From the NCBI GenBank assembly GCA_964058845.1, contig CAXKVR010000429.1, positions 1 through 55,470 on the forward strand: a DNA stretch of 55,470 bases, in the 5' to 3' direction. Below are positions 55,109 to 55,470 of this stretch, in pieces. The DNA comes from Carex sylvatica (taxonomy: Eukaryota; Streptophyta; Magnoliopsida; Poales; Cyperaceae). The first letter of the stretch is position 1. Each line of letters starts with the position of its first letter. Below the pieces are notes generated by a model. It saw nothing but the letters and a program-made list of their open reading frames with translations, was not told where the DNA came from and did no database searches. Position numbers and translations under genes: made by a program.

Positions 55109-55470
55109 CTGCAATTATTGAAGTATCTTCATTATTACTTGTATTTTTAAGACCTCAATTAACCTTTGTACTTCAGTTTTAATTTTAACTATCTTCAACT
55201 TACCTCAGCTTACCTCAATTGCACAATTAGGAACCAAATATAAAAAATATGCTTCTATTTCTATTTTTTTTTTCAGAAAAATTGCAAAAATAATTATAAA
55301 ATTATGTCTCATACTAAAATTTTCCCCACTTACTACATAGCTCGACTCCGTCCCTGGGTACCATAGCAGCAACAGTTGGACGTGTGAAAAAATAAATGAC
55401 AAATTTTGTGATTATTAAGCAAATTATCAGGTATAGCAAAAAATAAAATGTGAAAAATAATTACTTCAAG

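Overview
This is an AT-rich nuclear DNA window from a flowering plant, most likely a eudicot. The basis is spliced genes with GT-AG introns, plant-type gene families (FLZ zinc finger, HVA22-like, glycine-rich cold-shock protein, plant cyclophilin with its extra seven-residue loop), and many small plant DNA transposons, SINE and LINE pieces. I cannot name the species.

Layout. 27-3801 (+): the 3' part of a MATE transporter gene of the EDS5/DTX46-47 type. 4481-8960: intergenic mobile-element remnants. 9101-9636 (+): a two-exon FLZ zinc-finger gene whose upstream region is almost entirely transposon-derived. 11274-13868 (-): a complete six-exon HVA22-like gene. 13681-18243: a patchwork of duplicated blocks holding the HVA22 5' flank, a part-copy of it, two 5S rRNA-derived pieces and a truncated 5' copy of the THADA-like gene. 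18262-18373 (-): a stranded small exon. 19575-21826 (+): the C-terminal exons of an elongin-A-like gene without its N-terminal part. 23551-31905 (-): a complete five-coding-exon THADA/Trm732-like gene of 2042 residues. 32315-39716: second copies of the duplicated blocks, separated by about 4.9 kb that includes a 1-kb palindrome. 40580-41190 (+): a complete two-exon cyclophilin gene. 41191-47598: intergenic foldback and hAT-like elements and a tandem-repeat cluster. 47599-49228 (-): a two-exon cold-shock-domain gene with four CCHC knuckles. 53925-55108 (-): the last four exons of an unrecognised gene that continues past the right edge.

The most interesting structure is the 13.7-40.4 kb segment. 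The 5' end of HVA22 is duplicated beside THADA, and the 5' end of THADA is duplicated beside HVA22, at about 99% identity by eye. Junction DNA includes a perfect 45-bp inverted copy of the cyclophilin promoter. One copy carries a hAT-like insertion whose empty target site is preserved in the other copy. The window looks like a recently rearranged gene neighbourhood and not an operon-like system; the genes have no evident shared pathway. I found no CRISPR array, no integrase-type island and no intact transposase gene.
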